Source of the DNA: JBCBKZ01 sp039026975
GTDB lineage: Bacteria > Bacteroidota > Bacteroidia > J057
Direction of reading: 5' to 3'
Assembly: GCA_039026975.1 (NCBI GenBank)
Contig: JBCCLI010000031.1
Location: 1-27,953, forward strand
Length of the DNA: 27,953 nt
The notes beneath the pieces are model-generated. The model saw nothing but the letters and a program-made list of their open reading frames with translations, had not been told where the DNA came from and made no database searches. Of the stretch, positions 15,933 through 23,375 are shown in pieces (position 1 is the stretch's first letter; each line of letters opens with the position of its first letter). A program made the translations under genes and the position numbers.

Positions 15933-16646
15933 ATGAATAGAGGAAGAACATATTATCTCAGGATAATATCTCTGGGAGCCATTTGTATTACTACTTGGAG
16001 TTGTACAGCAGAACAGAAGGTCAGAAAATATGACTACCTGATTACCCATCAAAGACCTAGAACTAATACCTCCACTTATAATAAGCCAGCTCCTTACGGA
16101 GAGAGCTTTAGTTCTACTTCTACCTCTTCCGTAAAACCCTCCGAGAGTGCCTATACACCCTACACGCACCAACAAAATGGCTCCTTAAGTGCTGAGGTAA
16201 AACCATTTGACCATAATGAGCTATTTCCAGATGAGAATTACACAGCTACCTTGGACGCAGAAAGTGCAAATGCGCTGAATGAGGTAGTCCATACGGCTAA
16301 GTCCTATTTAGGTACGCCATATGTGTATGGGGGAATGAGCGGAAACGGCATGGATTGTTCAGGTTTGATCTGCTTAAGTTATCAGTCTGTAGGGATAAGG
16401 CTACCTAGAACTTCCCGAGATATGGCGGCTAGGAGTAAGAAGATTCCCAAGCGGAAAGTTAAAAAAGGAGATTTGCTATTCTTTAGTGCTAAAAACACAG
16501 GTAGGGTAGACCATGTGGGATTAGTAACCGAAGTAAAAGGAGGAACTATTTCATTTATACATGCTACTAGCAGCCGAGGGGTGAGGGTAGATGTATTATC
16601 AGATGACTACTGGTCTAAGCGGTTCCAATTTGCAGGAAGGCCATAA
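15933..16646 (+). CDS. NlpC/P60 family lipoprotein (cell-wall endopeptidase)
   Basis: A protein of 237 residues from the chosen ATG. The open frame extends back to 15816, but the ATG at 15933 is followed directly by a signal peptide (MNRGRTYYLRIISLGAICI) and a lipobox ending in Cys (TTWSC), so this is the likely start. A Ser/Thr/Pro-rich linker of about 80 residues leads to an NlpC/P60 domain with the full triad: C142 in MDCSGLI, the His in RVDHVGLVTE and the polar residue in FIHATSS. Family members cut D-Glu/meso-diaminopimelate peptide bonds in peptidoglycan; the E. coli relatives Spr/MepS and NlpC are also lipoproteins. A 140-nt gap precedes it, with a weak -7-like TATATTTA at 15907-15914. 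A bidirectional terminator follows. Confidence 0.88.
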   Translation: MNRGRTYYLRIISLGAICITTWSCTAEQKVRKYDYLITHQRPRTNTSTYNKPAPYGESFSSTSTSSVKPSESAYTPYTHQQNGSLSAEVKPFDHNELFPDENYTATLDAESANALNEVVHTAKSYLGTPYVYGGMSGNGMDCSGLICLSYQSVGIRLPRTSRDMAARSKKIPKRKVKKGDLLFFSAKNTGRVDHVGLVTEVKGGTISFIHATSSRGVRVDVLSDDYWSKRFQFAGRP

Positions 16647-16682
16647 AAAAACCCTGAACTTTATTTGTTCAGGGCGATTTTT
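16645..16682 (+). terminator. Bidirectional intrinsic terminator
   Basis: A perfect 8-bp stem (CCCTGAAC at 16652-16659, GTTCAGGG at 16667-16674) with a 7-nt loop. Downstream on plus is TTTTT (16678-16682). Upstream is an A-run (16645-16651), which forms the T-tract when read from the minus strand. It can therefore end both the NlpC/P60 gene and the convergent marR-type gene. Confidence 0.88.
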
Positions 16683-16720
16683 ACTGGATACAATGTTTTG
16701 AGCAACTGATCACGCCAGTA

Positions 16721-17176
16721 TCAATACCCGGGTAAAGATACCTTAGAAATCTTCTCCAGTCCGTCCACCAGAATGCCAAACTGGTCGTCCTGCATTACCT
16801 GCTTCATACGAGTGGATAGCTCACGTAGAAACTCAGCATAATCAGTCAGAAGCTTTTTCCCTTTAGAGGAAATGTGTACGAAGATAGACCTTCTATCTGT
16901 CTTGGAATTGACCCTCTTGACCAGCTTTTGTTGTTCTAAGCGGTCAATAATATTGGTCAGATTACTCAACTTAACCCGTACACGTTCACCAATATCCTTC
17001 ATCTTTTTATCTCCTTCCTGATCAAGGAGTTTTAGGATATCAATTTCGACTGATGATACCTTAAATCTGCGTTGAACAATCTCCTGATGTTTCTGTATTA
17101 CATCACTCAATTGAAACAAGCTTTGCTCCAGCCTTTCCAGCCTATCAGTTCTGGTATCTTGATTATCGTTCGGCAT
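16721..17176 (-). CDS. MarR-family transcriptional regulator
   Basis: A 151-residue winged-helix protein. The N-terminal dimerisation helices are followed by the helix-turn-helix (EIDILKLLDQEGDKKMKDIGERV, then KLSNLTNIIDRLEQQKLVKR) and the wing with the family signature SKTDRRSIFVHISSKGKKLL; the Asp-Arg-Arg of the wing is intact. MarR proteins are dimers that repress genes until a small molecule or oxidant releases them. No Cys redox switch is obvious. No divergently transcribed target is present: dnaX is upstream on the same strand and the NlpC/P60 gene is convergent. The 232-nt upstream region contains a dyad at 17248-17276 that could be an operator or a terminator. Confidence 0.9.
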   Translation of the reverse strand: MPNDNQDTRTDRLERLEQSLFQLSDVIQKHQEIVQRRFKVSSVEIDILKLLDQEGDKKMKDIGERVRVKLSNLTNIIDRLEQQKLVKRVNSKTDRRSIFVHISSKGKKLLTDYAEFLRELSTRMKQVMQDDQFGILVDGLEKISKVSLPGY

Positions 17177-17247
17177 GGTAATGGGTATTTAAGTAAGTGG
17201 GTTGTAAAATTTATACGTCAATAAATACAATTTGGATGCTTGGTTCG

Positions 17248-17293
17248 ACTTTCTCAATTAAAAAAGATGAGAAAGTTTCGTTTTTTTCTTCTT
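17248..17293 (+). other. Inverted repeat with T-tract upstream of marR
   Basis: Nine-base arms ACTTTCTCA (17248-17256) and TGAGAAAGT (17268-17276) flank an 11-nt A-rich centre. The right arm is followed on the plus strand by a T-rich run (17281-17287 is all T, continuing to 17293). Read on plus it looks like an intrinsic terminator, but no plus-strand gene ends here. Read as DNA it could be an operator for the adjacent MarR protein. The rest of the 232-nt gap is AT-rich with no gene that I can support. Confidence 0.5.
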
Positions 17294-17408
17294 ATCCGTT
17301 CGTGTTAAATCAGATAATTAAAATAATATGAATACAGATTATTTACAACAATAACACTTTTTTTCTTAAAAGGCAACAAGGAAAAGTTGTAGAATTTAAA
17401 ATCTTAAT

Positions 17409-19286
17409 CTAATAAATTATTCTTGTTTTGAATATTTTTTGTAATTCCTTAAGTGTGGGATTCTTTTTGATCATTTCTTGTAGTTTTTCCTCTTGAGTGT
17501 AGGCTTGTGGAGCTACTTTTTGAGAGATATTCGGGTTAATTCCTAATTCCAGAAATAATTCTTGAACACCTAGCCGAGACCTAAGGAATGGGAGGATATC
17601 TTTCTCCTTAGAGAGGAGCTTTTCTTCTATAGAGTTCTCTACTAAACAGGTCCATTTATTATGCTCAAACTGGTGGGTAGCATGTTCCAAGGTGGAAGCT
17701 AGTGAATACTTATCTTCCTTTTTTAGGCTTTCTACGTATACAGCCAGCCCTTCTTTAAAAGCCTCAATATCAAGGCTTATCTTAGGATTTAGGGCATACT
17801 CCTGAACACTTTCAGGTTCCTCTACTGTAATATCCTGGGCTTTTTTCTGGAGGAAATTTCTCTGCATAGCTGAAAAATCCTGACTGATAGGGAATTCAGC
17901 TGACACATTAGGGCTTGGTTTGGTAGGGATAGGGGGGGAAAGAGAAGGAGAAGCTCCATTAGTATGTATGACAGCTACATCAGCTGAACTAATAGGTGGA
18001 ATATCAGCCTCTACTACCTTGTTCTTTTCTGGTTCCGGAGAATTTATGTCAGTAACAGTTTGTCCTTCTGAAGTAGTGGTGATATTGACAGCTGCCAGAG
18101 GTACCTCTTCAGCATTTTTACGCTTGTTCTGAATTAAGGGATTTTTTTTTTCAAAGTTATTATCCCCTGCTGTACTTTTAACCAGCTTGATGGCATTCCC
18201 TAGATGGGCAAGCTTCAGTAAGGTCAGTTCAACCAGAAGTCGGGGGTTACGGATAGATTTTATTTTGGACTCTGCTTCTGTACAAAGGTTAAAGGCGTGA
18301 AGGAGAAAGGTCTCTTCTATTTCTCCACTCTGCTGTAGGTATTTTGTTTTTACTTTTTCGCTTGTCTCCAGTAATTCAATGGTCTCAGGACTTTTAGCTA
18401 CTAACAAGTTCCGGAAGTGTTCCAGAAGGCCCATCATGAAATCCTTAGCCTCGAAGCCTTTCTCTATGATCTCATGCAGGATTAGGAGGAGGGCCTTATG
18501 ATCATGGATCTGGATAGCCTGAACAGCGCTGAAGTAATAATCATAATCCAGAATATTTAGGTTTTCCAGGACAGAAGAAAAGGTAAGGTTTTTACTTGTA
18601 AAGCTCACTAACTGGTCAAACAAACTTAGGCCGTCTCTAAGTGCACCATCAGCTTTTAATCCTATCTGTTGAAGGGCAGCATACTCAAACTGGATATCTT
18701 CCTGCTCGCATATGTGTTGGAGATGCTTGGAGATATCATCTACCTTAATTCTTCTGAAATCAAATTTTTGGCACCTTGAGAGAATAGTAGGAAGAATTTT
18801 ATGCTTCTCAGTAGTAGCTAAGATAAATAGTACATGAGCAGGAGGTTCTTCCAGGGTCTTTAGGAAAGCGTTAAAGGCTGCCTGTGAAAGCATGTGTACC
18901 TCATCTATGATGTACACACTTTTCTTTCCCGTAGTGGGTACGTATCTGGTCTGCTCTATCAGGTTACGGATATCATCCACACTATTATTAGAGGCGGCAT
19001 CCAGCTCGTGTATGTTCAGGCTTTTTCCTTCATTAAAGCTATGGCAAGATTCACAGGTATTACAAGGTTCCCCCTCAGGGCTTAGGGTCAAGCAGTTAAT
19101 AGCTTTCGCTAATATCCTGGCACAAGTCGTTTTCCCCACTCCCCTTGGACCAGAAAATAAAAAGGCATGTGCCAGTTGATCCGTGATGATGGCACTCTTC
19201 AATGTATTGGTAACATGAGACTGACCTACTACGGAATCAAATGTCCCCGGACGGTATTTTCTGGCTGATACTATATAGTTACCCAT
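17409..19286 (-). CDS. dnaX: DNA polymerase III subunits gamma and tau
   Basis: A 625-residue clamp-loader ATPase. It begins with the family N-terminus YIVSARKYRPGTFDSVVGQ. The Walker A is GPRGVGKTT (46-54), a zinc site is formed by C65, C75, C78 and C81, Walker B is IIDEVHMLS, and sensor 1 is LATTE. Domain III ends near residue 370. A low-complexity linker (about 375-500) precedes a C-terminal tau-type region. A run of ten A at codons 379-382 marks the start of the linker; a shift there in either direction ends translation within about 11 codons and would make a gamma-like form. The ATG is preceded by a close -7 element. The marR-type gene lies 232 nt downstream. Confidence 0.95.
   Translation of the reverse strand: MGNYIVSARKYRPGTFDSVVGQSHVTNTLKSAIITDQLAHAFLFSGPRGVGKTTCARILAKAINCLTLSPEGEPCNTCESCHSFNEGKSLNIHELDAASNNSVDDIRNLIEQTRYVPTTGKKSVYIIDEVHMLSQAAFNAFLKTLEEPPAHVLFILATTEKHKILPTILSRCQKFDFRRIKVDDISKHLQHICEQEDIQFEYAALQQIGLKADGALRDGLSLFDQLVSFTSKNLTFSSVLENLNILDYDYYFSAVQAIQIHDHKALLLILHEIIEKGFEAKDFMMGLLEHFRNLLVAKSPETIELLETSEKVKTKYLQQSGEIEETFLLHAFNLCTEAESKIKSIRNPRLLVELTLLKLAHLGNAIKLVKSTAGDNNFEKKNPLIQNKRKNAEEVPLAAVNITTTSEGQTVTDINSPEPEKNKVVEADIPPISSADVAVIHTNGASPSLSPPIPTKPSPNVSAEFPISQDFSAMQRNFLQKKAQDITVEEPESVQEYALNPKISLDIEAFKEGLAVYVESLKKEDKYSLASTLEHATHQFEHNKWTCLVENSIEEKLLSKEKDILPFLRSRLGVQELFLELGINPNISQKVAPQAYTQEEKLQEMIKKNPTLKELQKIFKTRIIY
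18142..18151 (-). promoter_or_regulatory. Ten-A slippage tract in dnaX (candidate gamma/tau switch)
   Basis: On the coding strand the sequence is GAA AAA AAA AAT, an unbroken run of ten A spanning E379-N382. With one extra A the reading becomes EKKKSLNSEQA then TAA; with one A lost it becomes EKKIP then TAA. Both give products of about 383-389 residues, ending right after domain III. In Thermus thermophilus, dnaX makes gamma by transcriptional slippage on a run of nine A. The tract here is longer than any other coding A-run I found in the window (the next is eight). Confidence 0.6.
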
Positions 19287-19291
19287 ATAAA

Positions 19292-19299
19292 CAAAGTTA
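19292..19299 (-). promoter_or_regulatory. Putative -7 element of the dnaX promoter
   Basis: On the minus strand this is TAACTTTG, an exact TAnnTTTG match. It ends only 5 nt before the dnaX ATG, so transcription from it would start at or next to the initiation codon and give a leaderless message. No TTTG is found at the -33 distance, which lowers confidence. Confidence 0.4.
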
Positions 19300-19442
19300 A
19301 GGAAAATTGGGGGAGGATGTTTCCCCTACCTTAATTAAATGTCCCCCTATGGGTCATCACCCCTGAGTAGGTAATATAAGTAAAAGGAGAAAAGGATTAG
19401 TTCCTGTGAGAATTGTGTGAACTTTCTACCCTTAATCATGCG

Positions 19443-19469
19443 TTTGAATAATTCCTTTCTTTAAATTAG
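19443..19469 (+). promoter_or_regulatory. Putative thrS promoter
   Basis: TTTG at 19443-19446 and TAAATTAG at 19462-19469 (one mismatch to TAnnTTTG) lie just upstream of thrS. The spacing of 15 nt is shorter than the usual 18-20. The sequence around the second box, TAAATTAGCGG, closely resembles the HU promoter's TAAATTTGCGG. A start near 19476 would leave a leader of about 12 nt. Confidence 0.45.
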
Positions 19470-19488
19470 CGGCCTGAAATATCAAATT

Positions 19489-21438
19489 ATGAGTGAAAAT
19501 CTGGACATTACATTACCCAATGGAGAAGTGAAGCATTATCCTAAAGGAGTTACCGGCTTTGAGATTGCACAACAAATCAGTGAAGGTCTTGCCAGGAATG
19601 CCCTTGCCGTAAAGGTAAACGGAGAGGTAGTAGAGACGAGCAGACCTATATATACAGATGCTGAAGTCCAGATTCTAACATGGAGAGATGAAGATGGAAA
19701 ATCTACTCTATGGCACTCTTCCGCCCACATATTGGCAGAAGCTATAGAAGCTTTATATCCAGGGGTAAAGCTGGGGATAGGACCTGCCATAGAACAAGGA
19801 TTTTATTACGACATAGATTTTGGAGAATATGAATTTGGAGCTAATGACTTTCAGAAAATAGAGAAAAAGTTTCTGGAACTAGCTCGCTCAGGAGAAACCT
19901 TCGCCCGGAGGGATGTTTCTAAGTCAGAAGCTCTGGCACACTACCAGAAGCTGGGGAATGAGTATAAGGTAGAACTCATTGAAGGGCTGGAAGACGGAAA
20001 TATTACTTTCTATGAGTCAGGTTCATTTACAGATTTATGTAAAGGGCCACATATTCCCAATTCCAAAGTCATTAAGGCAGTAAAAATTCTGAATACTGCT
20101 GGTGCTTATTGGAGAGGAAATGAGAATAATCCTCAGATGACCCGTCTGTATGCAGTTTCCTTCCCTAAGAAGAAGGAGCTAGATGAGTTTTTGGAGATGT
20201 TAGAAGAAGCTAAAAAGCGGGACCACAGAAAAATAGGAAAGGAACTGGGTTTATTTACTTTTTCAGAAAAGGTGGGACAGGGACTTCCACTATGGATGCC
20301 TAAAGGTACTGTACTTAAAGAGACCCTTTCCAATTTTCTAAAGGACATACAGGAAGAATATGGATACCAGCAGGTTACCACCCCTCATATTGGGAGGAAA
20401 GAGTTATATGTAACCTCTGGGCATTATGAGAAGTATGGAGCAGACTCCTTTCAGCCCATTCATACTCCTCACGAGGGAGAAGAGTTTCTATTGAAGCCTA
20501 TGAACTGCCCACACCACTGCGAAATTTATCAGGCAAGACCAAGATCTTATAGAGATCTGCCAATTAGATATGCAGAGTTCGGGACAGTATACAGATATGA
20601 ACAAAGTGGAGAGCTACACGGACTTACGCGTGTGAGAGGCTTTACCCAGGATGATGCCCATATCTTTTGTACACCTGAGCAGGTAAAAGATGAGTTTAAG
20701 AAAGTAATAGATATAGTCCTCTATATTTTCAAAGTTCTTGACTTCAAGGATTACAAAGCACAGATTTCTTTGCGTGATCCTGATAATCCCGATAAATATT
20801 TTGGAGAGAAAGAAGACTGGGATAAAGCAGAGCAAGCAATTATAGAAGCTGCTGATGAAAAAGGCTTAATAACTGTCACTGAATATGGGGAAGCCGCCTT
20901 CTACGGGCCTAAGCTGGATTTCATGGTGAGAGATGCGCTCAGAAGAGAATGGCAGCTAGGTACCATACAATTAGATTACCAGCTCCCAGAACGTTTTGAG
21001 CTGGAGTACGTAGGAGCAGATAATCAGAAACATAGGCCTGTCATGATACACAGGGCTCCCTTTGGATCGTTAGAGAGGTTTGTAGCTGTTCTGATAGAGC
21101 ATACGGCTGGGGACTTTCCCCTATGGCTAGCCCCCACCCAAGTGATTATTCTCCCTGTGAGTGAAAAGTTTAATCCTTACGCCTTTGAGGTTCAGGCTAA
21201 TCTAGCTGCTGCTAAAATCAGAGTAGAAGTAGATGAGCGTTATGAGAAAGTAGGAAGGAAAATCAGGGATGCTGAAATGGGAAAATATCCCTTCATGCTT
21301 ATTGTTGGAGAACAAGAGGAGGGAAATGGAACAGTTTCTGTTCGTAAGCGGAAAGAAGGAGATATGGGAACTAAGAGTATCTCAGATTTCAAACAGTATA
21401 TGCAAGAAAAATTGGATACCCTACTAGAGAGAGAATAA
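19489..21438 (+). CDS. thrS: Threonyl-tRNA synthetase
   Basis: A 649-residue class II synthetase that charges tRNA-Thr. The N-terminal TGS domain covers about 1-62 (ITLPNGEVKHYPKGVTG). The editing domain follows, with H76 and H80 in HSSAHILAEA and the later Cys/His site GSFTDLCKGPHIP. The catalytic core has motif 2-type RYAEFGTVYRYEQSGELHGLTRVRGFTQDDAH and zinc ligand C340 in MNCPHHC. The C-terminal anticodon-binding domain starts at WLAPTQVIILPVS. Length and domain set are complete. infC follows after 204 nt. No T-box leader is present. A 7-bp inverted repeat (21429-21435/21439-21445) brackets the TAA stop codon. Confidence 0.97.
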   Translation: MSENLDITLPNGEVKHYPKGVTGFEIAQQISEGLARNALAVKVNGEVVETSRPIYTDAEVQILTWRDEDGKSTLWHSSAHILAEAIEALYPGVKLGIGPAIEQGFYYDIDFGEYEFGANDFQKIEKKFLELARSGETFARRDVSKSEALAHYQKLGNEYKVELIEGLEDGNITFYESGSFTDLCKGPHIPNSKVIKAVKILNTAGAYWRGNENNPQMTRLYAVSFPKKKELDEFLEMLEEAKKRDHRKIGKELGLFTFSEKVGQGLPLWMPKGTVLKETLSNFLKDIQEEYGYQQVTTPHIGRKELYVTSGHYEKYGADSFQPIHTPHEGEEFLLKPMNCPHHCEIYQARPRSYRDLPIRYAEFGTVYRYEQSGELHGLTRVRGFTQDDAHIFCTPEQVKDEFKKVIDIVLYIFKVLDFKDYKAQISLRDPDNPDKYFGEKEDWDKAEQAIIEAADEKGLITVTEYGEAAFYGPKLDFMVRDALRREWQLGTIQLDYQLPERFELEYVGADNQKHRPVMIHRAPFGSLERFVAVLIEHTAGDFPLWLAPTQVIILPVSEKFNPYAFEVQANLAAAKIRVEVDERYEKVGRKIRDAEMGKYPFMLIVGEQEEGNGTVSVRKRKEGDMGTKSISDFKQYMQEKLDTLLERE

Positions 21439-21642
21439 TTCTCTCGTGAAGTAATATACTTTCCAACTAATTGGGTAGCTAATTAGTAAGATTTTTTGGA
21501 AATTTTACACAAAAATTGTTTATAGTATAGCTGCTTGCCTACTAAGGCCTTAGATAATGTATCATTTCGAGTGGCCCTTTAGAAAGCACTATCGTTAATT
21601 ACAAAAATCAAGTAATAACCATTAAAATTAATTTTAACGAAT
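21439..21642 (+). other. Long thrS-infC intergenic leader
   Basis: The 204 nt between thrS and infC contain no gene. Visible structure: an AT-rich hairpin ACTAATT/AATTAGT (about 21466-21487) followed by a T-run, which may be a weak terminator or attenuator; a perfect 12-nt palindrome at 21542-21553; and an AT-rich stretch just before the infC start. I found no good -7 match. This is long for a Bacteroidota operon spacer and suggests infC has its own regulation. Confidence 0.4.
21542..21553. repeat. Perfect 12-nt palindrome in the infC leader
   Basis: CTAAGGCCTTAG reads the same on both strands, with no spacer. It is 90 nt upstream of infC. It could be a dimeric-protein site or simply chance; a 12-nt perfect palindrome is expected by chance about once every 4 kb. 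Confidence 0.4.
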
Positions 21643-22224
21643 TTGGCAAAAGGAAGAAGATCAAATCCTAGAGGAAGAAGAGTCGTTCAAAGAAGAGAAC
21701 ATCGCATCAACCAGGAAATAAGAGTTCCTGAGGTAAGGCTAGTAGGACTGAATGACGCCGGCTTCGAGGACATGGAAGACGGAGTATACCCCACCCGGCA
21801 AGCTTTAGACATGGCCCAGGATATGGAGGTAGATCTAATAGAAGTAGCTGCTACTGCTAAACCTCCTGTATGTAGAATCATGGAATATTCTAAGTTCAAG
21901 TACGAACTTAAGAAACGAAAGAAGGAAGCCAAGGCCAAGCAGTCTACTGTGGTAATGAAGGAAATCAGATTTGGCCCTAATACGGATGATCATGATTTTA
22001 ACTTCAAGCTCAGGCATGCACAAAAATTTCTATCGGAAGGAAACAAGCTAAAAGCTTATGTTCAGTTTAGGGGGAGAAATATCATCTATAAAAACAGAGG
22101 GGCAGATATGCTCGCTAAGTTTGCAGAAGAATTAGATGAGTTGGCTAAAATTGAAATGTCTCCTAAAATGGAAGGGAGAAGAATGATTATGATTTTAGCA
22201 CCCAGAAAGACCAAAGTGAAATAG
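21643..22224 (+). CDS. infC: Translation initiation factor IF-3
   Basis: A 193-residue IF-3. The N-terminal domain contains INQEIRVPEVRLVGLNDAG and the linker region is KPPVCRIMEYSKFKYELKKRKKEAK. The C-terminal domain has KEIRFGPNTDDHDFNFKLRHAQKFL and KMEGRRMIMILAPRK. IF-3 keeps 30S subunits free and checks initiator tRNA and start codon. The start is TTG: the frame closes upstream at a TAA (21616-21618) and no ATG or GTG lies between. E. coli infC also uses a rare start (AUU) and is autoregulated because IF-3 discriminates against it. The usual rpmI-rplT genes do not follow; the next gene is convergent. Confidence 0.93.
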   Translation: MAKGRRSNPRGRRVVQRREHRINQEIRVPEVRLVGLNDAGFEDMEDGVYPTRQALDMAQDMEVDLIEVAATAKPPVCRIMEYSKFKYELKKRKKEAKAKQSTVVMKEIRFGPNTDDHDFNFKLRHAQKFLSEGNKLKAYVQFRGRNIIYKNRGADMLAKFAEELDELAKIEMSPKMEGRRMIMILAPRKTKVK

Positions 22225-22248
22225 CATATAAATTATACCTACCCAAGC

Positions 22249-22275
22249 AGCCCGATCAGTTTTCCTGTTCGGGCT
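22249..22275 (+). terminator. Intrinsic terminator of infC
   Basis: An 11-base stem with one T-T mismatch (AGCCCGATCAG at 22249-22259, CTGTTCGGGCT at 22265-22275) and a 5-nt loop, followed by the T-rich TTACTTTTCTTT. It ends at the base before the stop codon of the convergent TPR gene. It confirms that the thrS-infC transcript ends here. Confidence 0.8.
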
Positions 22276-23358
22276 TTACTTTTCTTTAAGCTTTTTAAGA
22301 AGCGTTAAGAAAGTAGGATGCGAGAGGTAGGGCTCAAAAGCGGCTGTACTCATCATCTCCACTGCATCCGTGTAATAGGAGGAAATAGCCTTCTCCAGAT
22401 TCTGAAAAAATAGATCTTCCTCTTTGCTGTCAGCATAAATTTCTGCCAGGGTAGCATAGGAGATGGAAGACTCAGGGGCTACCCGTAAAGCTTCTCTAGC
22501 ATCATTAGCAGCTTTTTCATACTCGCCCATCCTCCGGTAGTAGTCAGCGCGGTTATTATAAGCTAAAGGATTTTCCTCTATGGCCAGGGCTTGATTATAG
22601 TCAGCTAGGGCACCTTCAGGGTCTAACTCTATTTTTAAGACGCCTCTATCTACATAGTGCCCTGCATGATCAGGAAAGATAGAAATAAGCTGGTCGTAAA
22701 CTTTAATAGCAGATTCTTGATCATCAAGATCCAGCATAAGCTGAGAAAGCCAGAAGTATAAATCTTCCTGGGCAGGTTCTAGTTCTAGTGAACGGCGGAA
22801 GTCTTGTGCAGCAGCATGTAGGGAAGGAGGAAGCTTTCGGTAGTTAGCCATAGCGCGCATGGCAAGAGCTGAGGGTTCCTCAGCTTGTTCAATGACATGT
22901 GTATAGTAGTAAATAGCTTTATCAAAATCCTCCAGCCTGAAAAATAGTTCTCCCATTCCCTTGAGGCTATCCAGGTGCCCCTTATTGAAACGGAGTGCAT
23001 CAGAGAAGTCTTTACGCGCCTCCTCCTGATATTGGTGGACGTCTGCATTCATATATAAGCTCCCTCTGAGGTAATAGTAGGTAGGTTCATCAGGAACAAA
23101 ATCTACAGCATGGTCAAAATCGCTTAATATCTGCTGAAAAACTTCTTCTTCTAAGGCATTTACCCCTTCATGTTCCATCAGTAGGGCTGTTCCTCTTAGA
23201 ATGTATAATTCTCCTAAAGGATTTTCAGATAATAAGTCATTCCCTTCTTCAAGCTCATGAATGGTTTCACTTAGGAGCTGGTAGGCCCGTTCCAACTGCT
23301 TCTTTTGAAGAAAGCGTTTGGCCTGATCTATGACGGATAATATGACTGCTTCATCCAT
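22276..23358 (-). CDS. Tetratricopeptide repeat protein
   Basis: A 360-residue protein without signal peptide or membrane helix, so probably cytoplasmic. It is built of TPR-like helix pairs nearly throughout: FDHAVDFVPDEPTYYYLRGSLYM, FSDALRFNKGHLDSLKGMGELFF, YTHVIEQAEEPSALAMRAMANYR, YNQALAIEENPLAYNNRADYY and AREALRVAPESSISYATLAEIY are successive units. About nine repeats fit. No catalytic domain is attached, and the binding partner is unknown. It is the last gene of a panB-rluA-TPR unit, 17 nt after the pseudouridine synthase. Its stop codon directly abuts the infC terminator stem. Confidence 0.85.
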   Translation of the reverse strand: MDEAVILSVIDQAKRFLQKKQLERAYQLLSETIHELEEGNDLLSENPLGELYILRGTALLMEHEGVNALEEEVFQQILSDFDHAVDFVPDEPTYYYLRGSLYMNADVHQYQEEARKDFSDALRFNKGHLDSLKGMGELFFRLEDFDKAIYYYTHVIEQAEEPSALAMRAMANYRKLPPSLHAAAQDFRRSLELEPAQEDLYFWLSQLMLDLDDQESAIKVYDQLISIFPDHAGHYVDRGVLKIELDPEGALADYNQALAIEENPLAYNNRADYYRRMGEYEKAANDAREALRVAPESSISYATLAEIYADSKEEDLFFQNLEKAISSYYTDAVEMMSTAAFEPYLSHPTFLTLLKKLKEK

Positions 23359-23375
23359 AAGGCTAAATATTACTA

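Noticed and set aside
16683..16720. Short inverted repeat ACTGG/CCAGT downstream of marR
   Set aside because: Arms of only five bases with a long loop, next to a much stronger bidirectional terminator.
18142..18151. Assembly or sequencing error in the dnaX A-run
   Set aside because: The frame is intact with ten A and gives a normal-length tau-type protein, so the run as written is coherent, though homopolymer length should be confirmed in raw reads.
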